Shown here piece after piece: positions 5,436-8,052 of a stretch of 8,052 bases of DNA; within the stretch, counting starts at the first letter, position 1; every line of letters begins with the position of its first letter. Both the position numbers and the translations under genes were made by a program. Under the pieces are notes generated by a model. The model was not told the origin of the DNA, searched no databases, and saw nothing but the letters and a program-made list of their open reading frames with translations. Source of the stretch: Ignavibacteria bacterium. Its GTDB lineage: Bacteria > Bacteroidota > Ignavibacteria > Kapaibacteriales > UBA4661. Where the stretch lies: positions 1 to 8,052 of the forward strand of contig JAAFHM010000207.1 of NCBI GenBank assembly GCA_013298375.1, read 5' to 3'.

Positions 5436-6164
5436 TTAGAGCTTTTTCGACCGCCGCTCAAGCACAATAATGATCCCCCACGCCAGCATCCATACCACGC
5501 CATTGATGAGAGAAAATCGAACATCGGGCAATATTTCCCGCATCGTGTAATAACCACAGTTGAGAACAACGTGAAACAGTGCTGCTAAGACGAGATTGTA
5601 CCGTGTTCCGCCAAGCAAATGCGCCATAACCCCCGATGCGCCAACGCCAAAGAGTAGGAACAGTGCAACATACAGCGCACCATTTTGATAATTCCCGATG
5701 TGCCACAGTCCCCAAAGAGTACCAATCACGAGAACAGCAAGAACGCTACTTTTGCGGTCATGTACAAGGCGTTGCGAGTATGCTCGCCAACCTAATTCTT
5801 CCCCAAACGCGCCCAGCAGCATACCACTTAAAACAAGCGGTAAGGCGCTTAATTCAGGTATTCGTGGTGCATTCGGCGCAATAAACGTGCGGCAAAGGAG
5901 GAAAATAATAACCATCATGCCCATCGGTACAAACACCACCAATGCAATGTTTTTGAGGGAAATGCCTTGCAAAGAGAGGCTAATTGAGAAGCGTTCTTTT
6001 TTGAAGAAGAGCAGCATACACAGTGCCGCTAGACCGGGCGCAAGTTGCGGTAAAATAACGGTTTCGGGTGTAGTAAAGCCTACGCCTTGTTGCGTTCCGC
6101 CGATAAGCACCGTGAAAAAGAGCGTGAGGGCATAGTAGATGCCAACGAGAAGCCAAGTGTTCAT
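5436..6164 (-). CDS. CPBP family intramembrane metalloprotease (CAAX protease-like)
   Basis: This is a polytopic inner-membrane protein with the three conserved motifs of the CPBP/Abi family (PF02517). Numbering is from the Met at 6164 (242 residues): EExxxR at E122, E123 and R127 (GEELGWRAY), WxxxH at W151-H155 (LWGLWHIGN) and HxxxN at H198-N202 (FHVVLN). The Glu and His residues are the expected catalytic or metal-binding set of this intramembrane protease fold. About eight membrane segments can be traced (4-22, 39-55, 71-91, 105-120, 139-157, 161-185, 192-205, 218-236). Physiological substrates of most bacterial members are unknown. The frame continues to an ATG at 6308 (290 residues), but the extra 48 residues are AT-rich and not family-like. 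The 6164 start begins directly with the first membrane helix, as homologues do. Neither start has a clear ribosome-binding site, so the start is uncertain and the family call is not. Confidence 0.9.
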   Translation of the reverse strand: MNTWLLVGIYYALTLFFTVLIGGTQQGVGFTTPETVILPQLAPGLAALCMLLFFKKERFSISLSLQGISLKNIALVVFVPMGMMVIIFLLCRTFIAPNAPRIPELSALPLVLSGMLLGAFGEELGWRAYSQRLVHDRKSSVLAVLVIGTLWGLWHIGNYQNGALYVALFLLFGVGASGVMAHLLGGTRYNLVLAALFHVVLNCGYYTMREILPDVRFSLINGVVWMLAWGIIIVLERRSKKL

Positions 6165-6507
6165 GAGGTTTGTGGGGATATGATTGACTAAAATGTGTGA
6201 AAACAACAGTAACGAAATTTGGATAGGAATGTTACACAAGGGCAAGTGCATGAGTTGTTGGGCGCGACTAAAAACCTCAATATTCCAAACAATTAAGTTG
6301 CAACCCATTGCTCAACAGAACAAGAATTGACGCAGATTTGAAATTTTCATGCGATTACCCCAACAAGAGATCCCTGATGTTTGGCGCACAATAGCAACGG
6401 ATATTTTACACTGCCTTTTTCTGAATCCATCTCAATCCGCCTCGTCCGTGTTCCAACAATCACGACCCGACCAGTCGCCAGAAAAGTTTCACACCGCGAA
6501 AGAATAA

Positions 6508-6540
6508 TTTGCAAAAAACGCTCAAAATACCGTATCTTTC
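6508..6540 (+). promoter_or_regulatory. Candidate Bacteroidota-type promoter for the symporter
   Basis: TTTG (6508-6511), a 21-base spacer and TATCTTTC (6533-6540) resemble the -33 TTTG and -7 TAnnTTTG boxes described for Bacteroidota, with one mismatch in the -7 box and a spacer at the long end. Transcription would start near 6546, leaving a leader of about 85 bases. That would exclude the upstream ATG at 6509 as a start. Confidence 0.3.
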
Positions 6541-6619
6541 GCCCGCTAACAATGCGCCCGCAGCAACCGTACTGCATCTTGCGCTTCCAATCTCTTTCCT
6601 CCCACACTGTTTTTTGTTC

Positions 6620-6623
6620 AGGA
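6620..6623 (+). promoter_or_regulatory. Shine-Dalgarno sequence deciding the symporter start
   Basis: AGGA lies 8 bases before ATG 6632. The longer in-frame start at 6509 has no such site and would add 41 residues that do not look like the family. Confidence 0.55.
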
Positions 6624-6631
6624 ACTTGGCT

Positions 6632-7879
6632 ATGTGGAGTTTTATTCGTCGTATTTCGCTTGTTCAGTGGATTTTTATTGCGCTAATTTTGGGTATTATT
6701 TTTGGCGCAAATTTCCCGGAAGCCGCTTCCAATCTCAAAATCTTCTCAACGATTTTTCTGAGAATGATTAAATCCATCGTCGCACCGATGATTTTCGGAA
6801 CGCTCGTTGTCGGCATTGCTGGACACGGCGACGATGTGCGGCGTATTGGGCGTTTGGCATGGCGCTCGTTTCTCTATTTTGAACTTGCTACTACCGTGGC
6901 TCTTTTTGTCGGATTAGGTGCAGCACATCTCGTGAAGCCAGGTGTAGGTATTGCACTTGTGGGTTCGGTGAATGAAGCGAAGGAGTTTGCTTCCAAATCC
7001 TCGCAAGTCACCTTTTCGGGTGTATTGGAACATATGATTCCACAAAGTTTCTTCGAGGCTGCGGCGCATAATGAGGTGCTGCAAGTCGTTTTTTTCGCAG
7101 TTATTTTTGCCATCGCGCTCACACAAGTTAAGCCCAGCCCCGCCAAAGAGACGATTCTGCATTTTTGCGAAGGCTTATCGCAAACGATGTTTAAGTTCAC
7201 GGCGATAATTATGAATTACGCGCCCATCGGCATTGGTGCGGCGATTGGCTACGTCGTTGGGCAAAGCGGGCTTGGTGTCTTGTGGAATTTAGGTAAGTTG
7301 GTACTAACGCTTTATGGTGCGCTGGTTGTGTTTATTGTCGGCGTGCTGATTCCCGTGGCGCTGATAGCACGTATTCCGCTTATGCGCTTTATTCGTGCAG
7401 TGAAAGAGCCGGCAGTGATTGCCTTTACGACTGCCTCCAGCGAAGCCGCATTACCTCTTGCAATGCAGAATATGGAGAAATTTGGTGTTCCGCAGCGCAT
7501 TGTTTCTTTTGTGCTGCCGACGGGGTATTCGTTCAATCTGGACGGTTCAACGCTCTATCTCGCTGTTGCTTCGATGTTCGTTGCCCAAGCCGCCGGAGTG
7601 GAGCTTTCGTTTGGAACACAAATGACGATGATGCTTTCGCTGATGGTTACAAGCAAGGGTGTGGCTGCTGTTGCGCGGGCTTCCTTGGTTATTCTCTCGG
7701 GAACGCTGGTGCAGTTCGGTCTGCCGCTCGAAGGCATTGCCATTATTCTCGGCGTGGATGCCTTTATGGACATGGCACGGACAACCGTGAATCTCATTGG
7801 TAATTGCCTCGCTTCCGCAGTCATGGCGCGGTGGGAAGGCGAGTTAGATATTCCAGCAGAAGAGCCGTCAATGGCATAA
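6632..7879 (+). CDS. Dicarboxylate/amino acid:cation symporter (SDF family, DctA/GltP-like)
   Basis: This is a secondary transporter of the inner membrane that takes up C4-dicarboxylates or acidic amino acids with cations (PF00375). The 415 residues match the usual length. The N-terminus MWSFIRRISLVQW leads into the first helix. Re-entrant hairpin 1 carries ASSEAALP (268-275). The seventh helix carries PTGYSFNLDG (296-305), in the form I associate with DctA. Hairpin 2 carries TSKGVAAVARAS (340-351). The last helix carries DMARTTVNLIGN (380-391). By comparison with GltPh, D380, R383 and N387 match the substrate residues D394, R397 and N401, and N302 matches N310. The sodium-1 ligand D405 is Asn391 here, as I recall for proton-coupled DctA, so proton coupling is likelier than sodium. 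ATG 6632 is chosen for its AGGA site; an in-frame ATG at 6509 is less likely. The exact substrate is uncertain. Confidence 0.93.
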   Translation: MWSFIRRISLVQWIFIALILGIIFGANFPEAASNLKIFSTIFLRMIKSIVAPMIFGTLVVGIAGHGDDVRRIGRLAWRSFLYFELATTVALFVGLGAAHLVKPGVGIALVGSVNEAKEFASKSSQVTFSGVLEHMIPQSFFEAAAHNEVLQVVFFAVIFAIALTQVKPSPAKETILHFCEGLSQTMFKFTAIIMNYAPIGIGAAIGYVVGQSGLGVLWNLGKLVLTLYGALVVFIVGVLIPVALIARIPLMRFIRAVKEPAVIAFTTASSEAALPLAMQNMEKFGVPQRIVSFVLPTGYSFNLDGSTLYLAVASMFVAQAAGVELSFGTQMTMMLSLMVTSKGVAAVARASLVILSGTLVQFGLPLEGIAIILGVDAFMDMARTTVNLIGNCLASAVMARWEGELDIPAEEPSMA

Positions 7880-8052
7880 AAAACGCCAATGTCAGATGAA
7901 AAAAAATGTAACTGGTCAGGTACACCTACCCGTCTATTAGATTGCAAAAAAGATAAAAACAGTATTTTGGATACTGAATTCACGAAATTCTCATAGAGAA
8001 ACCAAACACAAGCCGAATAAAGTCTAACTTCCCGTCTGTACGTTCAAGTACC
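7880..8052. other. Gene-free 3' end of the window
   Basis: These 173 AT-rich bases follow the symporter stop. No credible coding frame or RNA gene is visible. A 4-bp TGGC/GCCA pair around the stop (7872-7888) is too weak to call a terminator. The sequence CCCGTCT occurs twice (starting near 7929 and 8031). The stretch most likely holds the symporter 3' end and the upstream region of a gene beyond the window. Confidence 0.5.
7960..8000. promoter_or_regulatory. Chain of three adjoining dyads, possible control site of the next gene
   Basis: CAGTAT-TTTGG-ATACTG (7960-7976), GAATT-CACGA-AATTC (7976-7990) and TTCTC-ATA-GAGAA (7988-8000) run into each other. The first overlaps a poor promoter-like pair (TTG 7942-7944, 18 bases, TATTTTG 7963-7969). 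The first two share a 5-base spacer, as expected of operator half-sites one helical turn apart. AT-rich DNA gives such dyads by chance, so confidence is low. Confidence 0.25.

Larger units (their letters stand above)
6165..6631. other. Divergent intergenic region between protease and symporter genes
   Basis: These 467 bases separate two outward-facing genes and should hold both promoters. The left third (6165-6308) may be coding if the protease starts at 6308. An unannotatable 52-codon frame runs from ATG 6349 to TAA 6507 on the plus strand, without a ribosome-binding site. The right part holds a candidate promoter and the symporter ribosome-binding site. No tRNA, strong hairpin or repeat was seen. 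Confidence 0.5.

Noticed and set aside
6509..6631. In-frame upstream start adding 41 residues to the symporter
   Set aside because: There is no ribosome-binding site, it lies upstream of the likely transcription start, and the extra residues do not resemble the family. ATG 6632 has AGGA at good spacing.
6347..6686. Overlapping open frames of about 86 (minus) and 101 (plus) codons in the divergent region
   Set aside because: They overlap each other or the symporter start, have unbiased composition, no ribosome-binding site and no recognisable motif.

Overview
The window most likely comes from a member of the Bacteroidota/Chlorobiota (FCB) superphylum. The main evidence is two separate proteins that end in a type IX secretion system (T9SS) type A sorting domain, a signal essentially confined to that group. 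Two genes, for the DUF4331 protein and the transporter, have recognisable Shine-Dalgarno sequences (GGAG and AGGA). Classic Bacteroidia mostly lack these, so a Chlorobiota, Ignavibacteriota or Kapabacteria-like lineage is somewhat favoured. This placement is inference only.

Layout, left to right. (1) The 3' end of a secreted surface protein with IPT/TIG beta-sandwich repeats and a T9SS tail (+). (2) rnhA, ribonuclease HI, 18 bases later on the same strand. (3) Convergent with rnhA, a minus-strand pair: a large secreted DUF4331 protein with a T9SS tail, then a membrane-anchored tetratricopeptide (TPR) protein downstream. The 210-base gap between the two holds a strongly structured inverted-repeat element. 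(4) A 270-base stretch upstream of the DUF4331 gene that is dense in palindromes, including a 17-bp operator-like dyad and an 80-base hairpin built from CACGAAT units. (5) A CPBP-type (CAAX-like) intramembrane protease gene on the minus strand. (6) A divergent intergenic region. (7) A dicarboxylate/amino-acid:cation symporter on the plus strand. (8) A gene-free tail with a chain of small dyads, probably the control region of the next gene.

The coding genes belong to known families, and no defence system, mobile element with a transposase or CRISPR array is visible. The least explained part is the DUF4331-TPR unit and its non-coding DNA. The intergenic element can fold, on the mRNA strand only, into a 17-bp stem (three G-U pairs) closing an approximately 90-base branched loop, and it has a competing alternative hairpin. 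A 13-base stretch of it is exactly complementary to a stretch in the 5' leader of the DUF4331 mRNA. These are direct sequence observations. A regulatory role for them is a hypothesis.
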